From the NCBI RefSeq assembly GCF_009371885.1, contig NZ_QLZA01000010.1:62001-126000 (forward strand): DNA of 64,000 nucleotides, given 5' to 3'. The stretch comes from Bifidobacterium tibiigranuli (GTDB lineage: Bacteria > Actinomycetota > Actinomycetes > Actinomycetales > Bifidobacteriaceae). Positions 1 through 12,400 of the stretch are shown in pieces. Position 1 is the first letter of the stretch; each line of letters opens with the position of its first letter. A model generated the notes under the pieces. It saw nothing but the letters and a program-made list of their open reading frames with translations. It made no database searches and was not told where the DNA came from. The position numbers and the translations under genes are program-made.

Positions 1-3000
1 TCGCTTTGCTCGATGCGCGGCATGACACTCAGCGCTGCCGCGCCGCCCGGACCTTCGACCGGGAACGCCAGACCAAGCTGGTAGCAGACCAGCTGCAAAT
101 CGCTGAATTGCTGCACGATGTCGGGAACGGCACCAGTCTTATAATCAATCAGCCGCACGACCATGCTGCCATCAGGCAGGCGTCGCGTCTCCTCACGATC
201 AATCCGGCCGCCTAGCCGGATTATCATATTTTCGCGCATCGCCTCGGGCCAGCCGCCCACGAGAGCGCCCATGATGCCGTACAGGTCGCGGCGTGACACC
301 GGGTCGACCTCGTCAAGGGCGTTGTACGCCTCAAGAATGTCATCCAGCGAAAACCTGGAAGCAAACGAGCGCTCGCATGCGACATCGGTCAGAGTCCCCA
401 CGGTTATTTTCTCCGCGTTGCCGCCCAGATATTCCGTGCCACTGGAAGTCACGAAGTATCTGGCGATATTCGCTATTACGGCTTCGGCGTCGTTGTCTTT
501 GCGGATGGCGCTATAGCGGCTTGCCGGGTCATCGATGGACTGCGGGTCGCCGCGCAGCTCGCGGTAGATGTCCATCATGCGTTCGGTGAGCGCTGTTATG
601 CGCTCGTCCTCGGGCAGCTCCGACAGGAAGTCAGGCATGTCGAAGCCGTTTTCGCTGGCGTTTTGCGCAACCGCGTGAATCAGCGTGCCGAAAGCCGTCG
701 CCGCGCTGCCACGCTGCGGGCCGGCGAAACGATTTTCGAGCAGCCAGCACACCGGGCACGCCCACAAGCCATCCACGGCGGAAGGATACAGGGAGACCAC
801 CGGACCTGCTGCTGGTTGTTCTGTTTGTTCTACCTGTTCTTCGGGCTCTTGTGCGGAGCTCTCTCGCTGGCGCGAAGCCGATTCTGATTGCAGCGTATCG
901 TCCGCTTTCGCCCGCACTGCGTTGACACTGCCATCGTCGTCCAGTGGCGATGCACGCGGCTGCGGATAGGCCCAATTGTCCGGGTCGGCCGAGGCGATGC
1001 CGTTGCAGGCCAACAATGCCAAGGCTTCGGCGGCATCATGAACCTCGGAGGCGTCTTGCGTCTGCTGCAGCGCGCGTTTGGACAGCAGCAGTCGCGCCGA
1101 AGCCACCAGTCCGCGAGGGTCGGCATCCAGTCCTGCGAAGGCATCGCTGCCGCCGACCTCGCTGTAGTTGCGGGTCGTGGTGTCAGCTTGGGCATTGCGG
1201 TCGAACAGCTCGGGAAGATATCCGTACAGGAAGTCGGACGGGGACAGGTCATCGTTGGCGACCGCACTGAGCGTCACCTGTTCCTGCCCTCTGGTCAGCG
1301 CGGCAAGGAAGCTCTTCTGCTCGCCGCACAGCACTGCGGCCAGCTGCGGATCATGCCCCGTCAAAGCGATCTGTCGGTCGTCGGCAAGCCGCCCACGCAG
1401 CATGATCTGCGCCAGCTCCTCGCCGCCGAACATCGTGTTGCGTGCCGCGAGGTTCGGCCACACGCCTTCCTGCATCGCCACAATCCACACTTGCGGCCAA
1501 TGCTGGCCGTCGGCTCCTGCTGGCGTGGTCACGGTAACCGCCTGGTCGATGGGCGCAACCTTGGCCAGCGAATCGGCCTCGATGCGCATCGAACGCACCT
1601 GTTCGAGAAAGCCTTCGATATCGCGGCTCGCTCCGCTGCCTGCGGCATAGTCGAACAGTCGCATCGCGGCATCGAGCCGATCATTGGCTGCCCGCCCGTC
1701 ATCAGTGTTGTTCAGCGCCTCACGCTGCCACCGCTCAGCCACTTTGCATGAATCCCATGCCAACGCCAGCGCATACTGCGGCTCGGTTGATGACAGCGCA
1801 GCCATTCCATCGGCGACTTGTGCCACCAGATCCCACAGATGGCCGAAAGCCTCGGCATTCGGCTCGCGTCCGCCAACGGAGCGGATCACATCCACGACGT
1901 CATCCGCCGCAAGGTTGTCGAAGCCATCGCAGGCCAGCATCACGTACAGGGCCTCAGGACCGAGTTCCATGCTGTCGTCATCCTGTGATTGGTCGCCCTG
2001 GGAAACCGCGGAAAACGCCCGGTCATCCACCTGCACCACGTTATCTTCATCGTCGCGCGATTTTCGGCTGGCGCGCAGGCTATCACGCAGATGATTCCAT
2101 GATTGTTCCAGATCAGCAAGCGCCGAAGTGGCAGCGCCCTGTCCTTCCTGTGATGCCTGCGTTGCGGACAGTGCATTCGTTTCGGATGTTCCATCCCGCG
2201 CAAGCACTGCCTGCAGGGAGCCAAGGGCGTTCATAGCCGATTCCACCGGAGCCAGGCGGGCAGGGAATCCCTCGCCTTGCGTCTGCGAGCCGATGGCGAT
2301 AAGCGGGCTGTCCATCAGCGCGGCGACCCTCGTGCGCACATAGGCGGCCAACGAGTTCAGCGACGGCGCTCGATTGCGATTCGATGGAAGAACAGGCTCA
2401 GCGGCGAGCGACGCGGAGCCAGGCGCAGCTGCGGATTCAACGGCAGCAGCATCAGCTATGGATCCGGCAGACGGCTCCATGACCCGCCCAGCGGCTGGTT
2501 CGGCAGTCGATTCAATAATCGGTTCAGCGGCCGTTCCAGCAGTTGATTGAGCTGCAGGTTCAACGAGTGGTTCAACGAGTGCCCCGGCAACGGCACTTGA
2601 ATGCGGCTGAGCGGGAATCTGCCCCGCCTTCTCACGCAATAGGCGTCTGCGCAGCAGCGCCAGCTCGATAAGCGCGAACAGGCCTTGCACAAACGGCTCA
2701 TCCTTCAGCGGCCGTGTCACTGAGGAATAGCGCACCGGCACCCCGTCACGCCGCAGTCGTTCGCCGAAGGCGCGCACCGTGGCGTTATCGTGCGCTATGA
2801 GGGCAAGATCGTTCCATTGCCTGCCTTGGGAAAGCCGAGCCTCCTTGACCCGCCAGACGACATCGTCCAATTCCTCGTTCGCCGAGCGGTACAGTGCCGC
2901 ATGGACGCTACCATCATCAATCAGCGCGGCCGATTCGGGCACAGCGGCAATCGGCAGACTTCCCTCATACCGCGGCAGCTTCCATGCCCGACGAGCCGGT

Positions 3001-4298
3001 GCTATCGCATCGTCCTCGGGCGAGAGAATCGAGAGCGAAACCCGCGAAGCCACCAGCGAATGATAGCCCGGTGCCGAATCGGCAGCGGCTCCTTCAACCG
3101 CGTCTGTACTGTTCAGCTCTCCCCTGCCGGCAACTTCGCCGTCCACGCCACTCCCGGGCTGCCCGCCGTGACTGGGACGCAGCCGCACGACATGCGCAGA
3201 GAACGGCGGTTCCAGCATCCGCGCGTACAGGTACTCAGGATACGAGCCTCGGAAGGTCTGCACTGCTTCGTCCGGGTCGCTCACCAGCACCAGACGGGCG
3301 CCGGATTGCGACAAAGCCTGCAAAAAAGCGAGTCCGGCCAACGTAAGGTCTTGGAAATCATCGACGACCACATAGCGCGGCAACTCATCCGGCAGCGCAT
3401 TGCGCACTGCATCCGTGCCCTCGACAAGCAGACGGGAGGAGTCGAGCCGAAACTGAGCGGGATATTCCATGTCAACCATGCGTGCGTATTCGCGACGCAG
3501 CGCGAACGCGAGCCGCCATTGCACGCGCAAGCGCTCCGTATGCGGGTTCCACGACCCCAAACGGTTGAGGATCTCGGTTTCCCGGCCATACGACGCCCCG
3601 AGTTCGTCCATGCGGGCGAGCATATCGCGCAGTTGCACGACGAAAGCGTCGTTAATGCCCCGCGCGAACAACGATTCCGTGGTCGAAAGCGGCGAAGTCG
3701 CCGCCGCTAACGACGCTGGCGCTCCATGTGCGCTACGCGCATCCGCGCCCGCTCCGCTCACCCCCGCTGCCGAGTCGCTGGCACTGCGCTGGCCGGGGAA
3801 TGAAGCTGGACCGGCGACCATGCTCGACCAATCATCAAGAGCGAAATACTCGCGCAGCATCGCGCACGTCTCACATGCATCGCCCGAAACCGCATGACGC
3901 ACATGCACGGCCAACACCCGGCGCACCAGGGCATCCTGCTCCGCCCCGTTGAGCAGCTTTGGCAGCGGGGCACCTGCGCGAATGCGGATGGCGGCGATGA
4001 CGCGGAATGCGACAGCGGACAGCGTCGTCACCGGTCGCGCCTGCGAGCTGGCCTGCAGGCGACGAACGACATCGTCGGCGTAGCAATCAGCCGTTTTACG
4101 GTTGGAAACGGTCATCACGGCACCGGTATCGCCAAAGGCGTGCAGCCCCGCCATCAACGATTCAAGTGCGAATTCGGTTTTCCCCGTGCACGGTGCCCCC
4201 GCGACCAGAAGCGTGTTCGTAGGCGCGCCGGAGGCGCTGCCCAGCGAGCCGTCGATCAGCGCCTCGACGGCTTCGCGCTCCTGAGTCCGGTTGTTCAT
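1..4298 (-). CDS. UvrD/RecB-family helicase-nuclease subunit (AdnA-like), partial
   Basis: Probable ATP-dependent helicase-nuclease subunit of an AdnAB/AddAB-type double-strand-break resection complex. 1432 codons are present; the C-terminus lies outside the window. Near the N-terminus is a Walker A motif (GAPCTGKTE, residues ~33-41) and further on a Walker B motif (VVVDDFQDLT, ~residue 313). Around residue 1190 the nuclease domain opens with an SPSAV...CP..WLLE signature and GTLIHAV, and close to the window edge is a PD-(D/E)XK core: GRIDR, then VRLIDYKTG, then QLVCYQLG. Residues ~554-640 are an Ala/Pro/Glu-rich low-complexity linker. The ATG at 4298 is chosen over the ATG two codons upstream because GGAGG lies 7 nt before 4298 but only 1 nt before the other. 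In mycobacteria adnA precedes adnB, so a partner gene may lie to the left. AdnA versus AdnB assignment is inference; the helicase-nuclease class is firm. Confidence 0.85.
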   Translation of the reverse strand, partial: MNNRTQEREAVEALIDGSLGSASGAPTNTLLVAGAPCTGKTEFALESLMAGLHAFGDTGAVMTVSNRKTADCYADDVVRRLQASSQARPVTTLSAVAFRVIAAIRIRAGAPLPKLLNGAEQDALVRRVLAVHVRHAVSGDACETCAMLREYFALDDWSSMVAGPASFPGQRSASDSAAGVSGAGADARSAHGAPASLAAATSPLSTTESLFARGINDAFVVQLRDMLARMDELGASYGRETEILNRLGSWNPHTERLRVQWRLAFALRREYARMVDMEYPAQFRLDSSRLLVEGTDAVRNALPDELPRYVVVDDFQDLTLAGLAFLQALSQSGARLVLVSDPDEAVQTFRGSYPEYLYARMLEPPFSAHVVRLRPSHGGQPGSGVDGEVAGRGELNSTDAVEGAAADSAPGYHSLVASRVSLSILSPEDDAIAPARRAWKLPRYEGSLPIAAVPESAALIDDGSVHAALYRSANEELDDVVWRVKEARLSQGRQWNDLALIAHDNATVRAFGERLRRDGVPVRYSSVTRPLKDEPFVQGLFALIELALLRRRLLREKAGQIPAQPHSSAVAGALVEPLVEPAAQSTAGTAAEPIIESTAEPAAGRVMEPSAGSIADAAAVESAAAPGSASLAAEPVLPSNRNRAPSLNSLAAYVRTRVAALMDSPLIAIGSQTQGEGFPARLAPVESAMNALGSLQAVLARDGTSETNALSATQASQEGQGAATSALADLEQSWNHLRDSLRASRKSRDDEDNVVQVDDRAFSAVSQGDQSQDDDSMELGPEALYVMLACDGFDNLAADDVVDVIRSVGGREPNAEAFGHLWDLVAQVADGMAALSSTEPQYALALAWDSCKVAERWQREALNNTDDGRAANDRLDAAMRLFDYAAGSGASRDIEGFLEQVRSMRIEADSLAKVAPIDQAVTVTTPAGADGQHWPQVWIVAMQEGVWPNLAARNTMFGGEELAQIMLRGRLADDRQIALTGHDPQLAAVLCGEQKSFLAALTRGQEQVTLSAVANDDLSPSDFLYGYLPELFDRNAQADTTTRNYSEVGGSDAFAGLDADPRGLVASARLLLSKRALQQTQDASEVHDAAEALALLACNGIASADPDNWAYPQPRASPLDDDGSVNAVRAKADDTLQSESASRQRESSAQEPEEQVEQTEQPAAGPVVSLYPSAVDGLWACPVCWLLENRFAGPQRGSAATAFGTLIHAVAQNASENGFDMPDFLSELPEDERITALTERMMDIYRELRGDPQSIDDPASRYSAIRKDNDAEAVIANIARYFVTSSGTEYLGGNAEKITVGTLTDVACERSFASRFSLDDILEAYNALDEVDPVSRRDLYGIMGALVGGWPEAMRENMIIRLGGRIDREETRRLPDGSMVVRLIDYKTGAVPDIVQQFSDLQLVCYQLGLAFPVEGPGGAAALSVMPRIEQS

Positions 4299-4657
4299 GT
4301 GCATGCCTCCACACTAAGGTCCGCCCTCCCCGAGCCGATTCGAAAGCAGGCTGACTTCATGCCGATTCCATGCCGATTTCAAACAGGCCAATGCATATTT
4401 GTTCGCAAAAAGCAAATCGCGCGACACGCCCATCCGCGCCCTGCTCTCAGACTTGGAATTCCAACGTTTTACACCTATCGCCCCTGCTCACGGAACAAGT
4501 GGAAAATCAGGCCGAAATAGGTCGAAAATCGGGTCGATGCCAAAAGTGTGCATACACACGGCATAAAGAAAATTCGTCGGTATATTTCCCTAGAAATGTG
4601 TCCTACGAACACCGCCATACTCCGTCACTACACACCGCGGAAGAAAGGAGCCGGAAG
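4299..4657. promoter_or_regulatory. Divergent intergenic region between the helicase-nuclease and the kinase
   Basis: 359 bp without a convincing gene. It must hold promoters for both flanking genes. It is visibly richer in A/T than its surroundings from about 4490 to 4640 and contains short imperfect direct repeats (a doubled ATGCCGATT near 4362-4378 and repeated GGTCGA near 4518-4535). A plus-strand frame is open from 4370 into the kinase, but the ribosome binding site and kinase homology place the real start at 4658. Confidence 0.4.
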
Positions 4658-6316
4658 ATGAATCAGGAAGCGAGCAGGGCAACGACAGGCAACGACCCGC
4701 GACCACCCACTGTGCCGGGATATGCCTGCACGGGGCGCATCGCCTCAGGATCCAGCGCGGTGGTGTACCGATTGCACCGAACAAGCCGAGCCGAAGCCGG
4801 CATTGACCTTCGATTTACGCGAGCCGGCGAGGATATCGCCGTAAAAGTGGGCAAACGACCAGTGCGACACGATAGTACGGATTTGATGCGCCGCGAAGCC
4901 CAGTGCCTTGCCGCACTATGCCCGCACCCGAATATTCTCGCCTGGCATGCTGCCGGCGTCACGCAGGAAGGTCATGGGTATCTCGTGCTTGATTACGCTG
5001 CGCTAGGTTCCTGCCGCAAACGGCTGCGCGCCAAGGCATTCGAGGTAGACGAGGCGCTCAGCATGGGCATCGCCCTGGCCTGCGCCCTAGCCACCGCGCA
5101 CCGGGCAGGATATCTGCACCGCGATATCAAACCGAGCAATGTGCTCATCGCCGCTTCCGGGACGCCGCTGTTGGCCGACTTCGGCATCTGCACCTCTGTG
5201 TACCAGCCAGAGGACTCACCCGGATTCTCGCTGCCTTGGGCGCCTCCAGAGGTGGCGAGCCAAGCAAGCCCCGGCAGCGAGGCCGGAGACATCTATTCGC
5301 TCGCCGCGACCCTGTTCGCGCTGCTGTGCGGCCAATCACCATACGAGCACGCCTACCGTCCGCGCTCGCATAACGAACTTGTCCGCGCCATGCTCACCCG
5401 TGCCACGCCCGTGCTCGATGCAGCGCATGCGCCACCGACGGTCTCGCGGGCGCTGCGCGTCGCGATGTCGCAGGATCCGGGAGACCGCTTCGTCTCGGCG
5501 CTTGACTTCGCCCGCGCCTTGCAGCATGTGCAGTTCGCCTGCTTCCACCATGTCACGCCGCTGGCGGTTGACGGGGCAGCACCCGTTCCTGCCGAGCTGA
5601 AATGCTGCAGCACCGCTGACGGCCGTGACATCGCTCGGCTGAGCATGCTCGAGTTGCCGCAAGCAGCACCATGTCCACCCACAGCGGCGCACTCATCTAC
5701 GACAACACGTCCATCGTCATCGCGCGCACCTTCGCCCCAACTCTGCAAGCCTATGCCGCCACCCCGCAACCGGCGTACGCGTTCACACCACGCAGTGCGG
5801 ACAGCCATGCCACTCAGCGCGGCAATGCTTGTGCTGATTTTCGCCCTTGCCGCCGCGCTTACGCATTATTCCCATGCCCCGCCTCTTGCCTTCCAACGAT
5901 TTTCCGGGTATTCGCATACAGCTTTCAAACAACCGGATCGGCAGTCTACGCCCAACGACCTAGCGAAGGACGAAACCAATCTCAATGCGGAAGGCACACC
6001 CATCAGCCCGCCCCAGCATGTGGCGGGATCGATCAGCGGCGATGCCGCCGTGTTCCGCTGGACCAACCCTGACCCGCACGAAGGCGATGCGTACGCCTGG
6101 ACACCTGCCGAGCCAGATGATGCAGACTCGGACAGCGCCGCCCAGTCCACATCCCCCCCTAACCGCACGGCTCCCAGCCCCTCCGCCATCACGAAGACCA
6201 CCATCGTCACACTGCCCCGAGATCCCCAACATCGACGTTGCATCCAGGTGAGCATCATCCGCAGCAGTCATCGGATGTCGCAGCGCTCACCCATCGCATG
6301 CACGCCGCACCCATGA
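4658..6316 (+). CDS. pkb2: Membrane-anchored Ser/Thr protein kinase (PFNA-cluster kinase)
   Basis: Eukaryotic-type Ser/Thr protein kinase, 552 residues. Visible kinase landmarks are the glycine-rich loop (GRIASGSSAVVY, ~26-37), the ATP-binding Lys63 in AVKV, the catalytic loop HRDIKPSN (His154), the DFG motif (Asp174) and an APPE motif. A hydrophobic segment at about residues 384-408 predicts one membrane span, with the kinase domain inside. The ~145-residue segment outside is rich in Pro, Ser and Thr and has no PASTA repeats, so it is not a PknB-type peptidoglycan sensor. ATG 4658 is preceded by AAAGGAG with 7-nt spacing. It heads a same-strand gene set (FN3 protein, MoxR, DUF58, transglutaminase-like) whose order matches the cluster reported in Bifidobacterium as PFNA, where the kinase is called Pkb2. 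Substrates cannot be read from the sequence; the downstream proteins are candidates. Confidence 0.88.
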   Translation: MNQEASRATTGNDPRPPTVPGYACTGRIASGSSAVVYRLHRTSRAEAGIDLRFTRAGEDIAVKVGKRPVRHDSTDLMRREAQCLAALCPHPNILAWHAAGVTQEGHGYLVLDYAALGSCRKRLRAKAFEVDEALSMGIALACALATAHRAGYLHRDIKPSNVLIAASGTPLLADFGICTSVYQPEDSPGFSLPWAPPEVASQASPGSEAGDIYSLAATLFALLCGQSPYEHAYRPRSHNELVRAMLTRATPVLDAAHAPPTVSRALRVAMSQDPGDRFVSALDFARALQHVQFACFHHVTPLAVDGAAPVPAELKCCSTADGRDIARLSMLELPQAAPCPPTAAHSSTTTRPSSSRAPSPQLCKPMPPPRNRRTRSHHAVRTAMPLSAAMLVLIFALAAALTHYSHAPPLAFQRFSGYSHTAFKQPDRQSTPNDLAKDETNLNAEGTPISPPQHVAGSISGDAAVFRWTNPDPHEGDAYAWTPAEPDDADSDSAAQSTSPPNRTAPSPSAITKTTIVTLPRDPQHRRCIQVSIIRSSHRMSQRSPIACTPHP

Positions 6317-6408
6317 CCTGCGCAACCCTCGTGCAGGGCCATGATCGGCGAAGCCAACAGCCTTGCACTCCCATACATACCAACGGTTACCGCTAAAGGA
6401 GGCCACCC

Positions 6409-9400
6409 ATGAAACCACTGACAAGGCATACGCATCGATTGGCCCGCGCCTACGAGATGCTGCGGCACATGGCCCTGACCTCGCACGGCGCTCCGCGCAG
6501 CCGATGGATAAGCATCGGCATTGCCATCATGGCGCCAATCGGCATAGTCGTGCTCGCCCTGATCATGAATTCGGCGACACGCCAGCATGTGCAGTTGGAC
6601 GACGGCACCATCTGGGTGACCTCGTCCGACCAGCGCGCAGCGGCCCGGTTTAACGTACGCGCATCCGAAGCCGACGCCACGGTGCACGCCGCGACTGCCG
6701 CATTCGATGTGGCGCAGCATGGCAGCAGCACTGTGCTGCACGAAGGCCGGCGGCTCAGCGGCATTGATCCGGCGACCCTGAAACGCTCTGACACGAACAT
6801 TGCACAGGCAGCAATCGCGCTGATAGGCGGCGAAACCCTGGCTGTGCTTGATCCTGCGTCCGGCCGCGTATGGGTGGGTCAGGCGGGCAGGCCTCAGGAA
6901 ATCCAGCTGACGCGGACGCCGAATATGCGCCTGGGCGCGGGAGGGCGCATCGCAGTGGACCACGATGGGGCAGTCTATGGACTCAGGCGAAACGATGGCA
7001 TGGTGATGTCCATACGCAAATCCAACGCAAGACAGGTGAAGCAGCTCGGGTCGTTATCTCAGAGCAAGGCGTGGCAAGCGGACGATTTCACTGTGGTCGA
7101 CGGCGTGCCGGTCGCATCATACGGCAGTCGCCTGGCATGGCCTGATGGCGGCAGCGACACCAAGGCGCGCGGCCCGCTCAAGCTTCAGGCCGCACCCAGC
7201 GACAAGCGTCAACACGGATGGCTCGCTGCCGCAGGCGACGATGCGCTGCTCACGATTGCGCTGAAACCAGGCCGTCAGCACGCCGAACGCATACCACTCA
7301 TGGGACCAGGCGGACCAACCCAGCCGGTTTCGGTCGGCGGCTGCGTCCACGCCGCATGGACGCGCCCTGAACGCAATTATCTGCGCCTGTGCACTGCGGG
7401 CCCCGCGAAACCGAGCATCAGCACGCTTGAAGGCATAAGCGAGACCTCCGAGCTGCGTTTCCGAGTCAATCACCGCATGGCGATACTCAATGATGTGGGC
7501 AACGGAGGCCTATGGAATCCCGAGAACGGCGTCGAACGCATCTCCATCCAATGGAGCACGGCAGCAAATGAGCATATCGACAATATCGATGCCAGTGAAA
7601 CGGCCCCAAGCGACGCGTCGACGTTCGCGGACTCCTGCGCCGAGCAATCCGGCGCGATCATGGCCGTGGACGACCGCTTCGGCGTGCGCGCAGGGAAACG
7701 CCGGGTCATCACTGTTCTGGCCAACGATGAGCAGAGCGACTGTTCAGTGCTGCGCATCACTGCGCTGTCGCCGTCACGCGGCTCCCCCATCCGAGTCTCG
7801 ATCGTTGATTCCGGGCGTTCCGTTCTTGTGGATGCAGGCACCGGGCCGCCTGGCAGCGCCACCTTCGACTACACCATCGACGACGGCAGAGGACAGACTT
7901 CCTCGGCTACGGTCACTATCGAAATCGTAGGCGACTCGGCGAATAGCCCGCCGCAGCAGGCGGGCCCAGTTCCGCAGCACGATGTCGAACAGAGCGCGAC
8001 ATTCACCACGAATGCCGTGGCAGCGTTCGACGACAAGGAAGGCGATGCGTTGACGCTGGTCTCAGCGCAGGTGCGCAATAGCAGCGATGCCTTGGCTTGC
8101 ATACGGCCCGACGGGTTGCTGACCTTCGATGCCGGCTCGTCGCCTACAGGTCGCGTCAGCGTGGAAGTCGGCGTATCGGATGGTACGCATACCGCCTTAG
8201 GGTTCATCCACTTCCTGGTGCGCCCGGCGAACACTGTGGCTGCATTCGCAGACGCCTGCACCGTATCCACCGTCGTCAACGTCGCCGCAACCATTGATCT
8301 GCGCCCCTATATTCACAGGACTTCGATGCAGGAGCCCACGCTCGTATCCTTCGACACTCCGGACCATACGCGCATAGCGCGCGGCGGCACGGCGTCGTCG
8401 CTGCACTTCACGGCGGATCAGGTCGGCACGTATCATGTGGCCTTCACGATGGCGCAGGGCGACATCAAATCCGTGGGACTGGCGCGCATCGAAGTCGTAC
8501 CTGTTGGCGGCCAGGACGGCATCAAGCCCGTGGCAGTCAACGATACTGCGGTTCTGGGAGCAGATGGCAATGCGATCATCGAGCCGCTGCTGAACGATAT
8601 CGACCCTATGGGCGGCGTGCTTGCGGCAAGCTCAGTGCATGCCGAGCCGTCAACGGGCGTCACTGTCACGCTTGTCGATCACCGTCGCGTATATATCAAG
8701 GTGCAGCAAGCCATTTCACGTACCGTCGAAATCATCTATACGGCATCCAACGCCGCTGGCGATTCCCCCGGCACCATCACCTTGCATCCTCCCGCACGCG
8801 CGATAAATACCGCGATGCCGAACGCCGCTGATATCAGCCTCAGCGTGCGTACTGAGGGAACGGTTTCAGCGGATATCCGCGATCATGTCAGCATTCCCTC
8901 CGGGGAGTTCACACTCGAAAAATCGCTGCGCCATGACCAGAAGGATTTCGCCGGGATTCCTGCCGTCTCCGATCGACGCATACGGTATCTGGCCCCGTCA
9001 CGAGCCGGGACGTACACGGCGACGTACACGATTCATGACCGGCATGGCAACGCCGCTTCGGGCACGATCACATGGCAGGTCCACGCCTCAGACGCGCAAT
9101 CCAAGGCCGCGCCAAAGCCGAAAGACATCCATGCTCACGTCGCCGCAGGCCAAGCGGTACCCATCGAGATACCGCTCAGCGGCATCGATGAGGATGGCGA
9201 TGACGATATGCTGCTGGGATTAGGCAATGACGCACCTCGCTTGGGTCGCATAACCCGGGTCGACGCTACGTCCATGACCTATGAGGCCTACCCCGATTCC
9301 TCGGGCACGGATTCCTTCTCCTATGCCATAGAAGACTGGACCGGTCAGCGCGCGCAGGCGAGGATACGGGTCGGCATAACCCGTACACTCGGAGAGAGGC

Positions 9401-12400
9401 GGGTGCATGCACGTGACGACGAAATCATCATGCGCCCAGGAGTCCGCGCCACCGTGCCAGTCACCGACAATGACCTTTCTTCGGCTGGCGAGCGACTCGT
9501 CGTCTCGGCTGATCTTGCACTGCAAGGCATCAACGACGCAACGGCTGCAGGAGGCTCCATCTCCTTCACAGCTCCTGAACGTGACGGAACAGCATACATC
9601 GTCTATACAGTCATGGATGATGCCGGGTTAAGCGACACTGCGACGCTGACGATACGCGCTAATGCTACGGCTCCTTGGGAACCGCCTGTCGCCCGCGACT
9701 ACCGCGTTCCCGCCTCGGCGACGGTCGGCAAGCGCACAGTGGAGGTCGATGCCGCCGCGCTGATTGCGAATCCCTCCGGTTCCGATAGCGAGCTGCGCAT
9801 CGATGCGCTCGACAGCAGCCACGCCGATGTCAAAGCGTCTGAACATGCAACGCTGCCTCGTATCATCACGATCGAGCTGACCCCCCATGCCCGCATCGTG
9901 CCATATCGGGTGACGAACACCGTGCACAATCTCAGTTCCACGGCCTTCATCCATGTGCCCGCATACGGCATTTTCCCGCCGGAGCTGCGTCCCAAGGCTC
10001 CGCCGCTCACCGTACACGCCGGAGAGACGCTGACCATCGCTATCGCCGATCATGTGCGCGTCGGTGCCGGCAAAAACGTATCCATTGACGCCACCAGCCC
10101 GGTCAGCGCCACCAAAAACGCCAACGATGATCTGCGTGCCGATGCACAGACGCTGCGCTTCACCGCAGTCGATGGCTACTACGGACCAGCATCCATCACC
10201 TTCAGTGCAACGGACGGCGGCGTCTCCGCCGAATCAGCTAAGCCCAAGAAATCCGAATCCACGCATGGTGCGAATACCGCGACGCTGACCTTGCCAATCA
10301 CCATCCTCGCCGATGCTGCCAATCCGCCGGTCTTCGCCGCATCTACTGTGGAGATAGCCGCAGGCGACGGCGAGCGTGCAATCGAACTCAGCGCACTGAT
10401 GCAGCCGCATGGCGATGCCGGCATACCCTACAGCTTTTCGGGCGGCGTGAAGTCTCCGGCGCTCGACGCCGCGGTATCGCCGAAAGGCAGGCTTACGGTG
10501 CGCGCGCGGCCAGCGGCTCCGATAGGCGCAAGAGTCGTCATCCCGGTTTCCATCGCCTACCCCGGCGGCACGATGAAAACCGGAGTGAGCGCACTGGTGG
10601 TCGCCTCTCGACGCGCGCTGGCACAGGTTCCCGATCGTCAGCTGCGTATCGCCGCAGGCTCGAGCGCCAGCGTGGATCTGCTTGACGGTGCGTACAACCC
10701 GTTCCCTGATACGCCACTGACTGTGGTGAAATGCGTTCCCGAAGACGAGGAATTACACGCCGACTGCGCTGCGAATGGCCGGCTGCGCATCAACGCTTCC
10801 GCCGCAATCACCGCCGCGAGCCGCACGCTGACAGTCAATGTGCATGATGCCACGCGGTCGAAGGAACGTCAGGTGAGCGCCATCATCACGATTTCGACAA
10901 TCGGGCGACCCGATCCGCCGAAACTGTCCTCCGCTTCGGCGCAGGCAGCCGACTCATCAGCCACTTTGCGCTGGTCCGCAGCGAATACGAATGGCAGCGC
11001 CATCAGCGACTATCGCATCCTGTGGGATGCAGGCTCCCTGTCATGCGGAGCGGTCACTGTGTGCCGTATAGACGGCCTGACGAACGGCAAGGAATATACA
11101 TTTCGCGTGCAGGCCTTGAACGACGCCGGCTGGTCCGGCCTTTCAGCCTCTGTCACCGCGAAACCGGACAGAGCGCCAAGTACTCCGCGCAATGTCCGTG
11201 TGGAAGCCGGATACCGTCAGGCTACTGTGCACTGGGAAGCGCCTGCTTACGAGGGCAGCGCGCCCGAGGCATACATAGTGACGTTGAGCGGCTCCAACGG
11301 ATGGCGCAAAACCGCCACAGGCACGGCATCGCCAATCACATTCAGCGTCGAGCATGATGCCACGGGCGACGGTGCGGCATTCTCGGCCACTGTCGTTGCC
11401 CGAAGTCGCATCGGACAAGGCGCTCCAAGCCCCGCCAGCCCGCAGGCATACGTCTGGTCGGATCCTGACCCACCCAGTATCGCGCTTGAGCAGGAGGGCA
11501 ATGCAATCAATGCCGCCGTAAGTCCACGCAATCAGCATAACGCCGGTTGCTCCGCCATAACCCTCGAAGGTGACAGATCAAGCAAGACCAGCTGCGGGGC
11601 ATCGGTCGTGCGTCTGGGCATTGCCGGACAACAGTTCTGGAAACCCTTCACGGTCGTTGCCGTGCTGCACCCAGGCAAGTCTGGCACTGCGCAATCCACG
11701 GCTTCGGCATCGATAACACCGCAATATGCCTTGCTTGCGCCCCAGAACGTGTCGTTGCATGGGCAGGGAAAGCAGTGCATAGTCACATGGCGGAGTCAAG
11801 GCGAGCGCGACGGCTTCATCGTCACCGCTTCAGGACTGGGAACCGTACGCGCCGACGAATCGGAGGAGTCTGCCATATTCGAGCTAGACCCTTGGCAGCG
11901 ATGCGCGCTGGCCGAGGTCGTGCAGACGCTCAATGGGCGCAGCAGCCCGGCATCAGGCGCGCGCAACGACTACCAATACCAAGTCCCAGCTGCCATCACG
12001 CCGCCGATCGTCATGTGGGCGGTGCAAGGCCACGGCCGTCTCACCGTCACCGAAGGCAGCATCGAGACTTGGGGGCAGCCGGCTTCAATACGCCTCGCCG
12101 TCACCGCCGGAGCTGTGCGGCGGGAATATCCCTGGCAGCCGGGCATGACGGAAATCGACGTTTCGAATCTGCCTGATGCGAGTGCATACACATGGAGCGT
12201 CATAGTGACATCGTCTGCCGGAGAAAATGGACTGCATGCAGCAAGCCAGCCACAAAGCGTTCAGGGCATTCGCAAACCGCTGGGTTCCCCCGTTTCCTCG
12301 GCGCTCGGTGAACATTCGCCGATGCTGCTGCGTTCATCCGCGCGTTCTATTCTCCCCAATCTTGCACTCTCTTATCCCACGCTCTCTCGCTTCGTACCCT

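Noticed and set aside
888..1751. Plus-strand open frame opposite the helicase-nuclease gene
   Set aside because: The minus strand carries a continuous 1432-codon frame with helicase and nuclease motifs; the opposite frame has no motif.
4370..4657. N-terminal 96-codon extension of the kinase
   Set aside because: The AAAGGAG at 4644-4650 and the kinase homology support ATG 4658. The upstream frame is AT-rich and lacks homology-like character.
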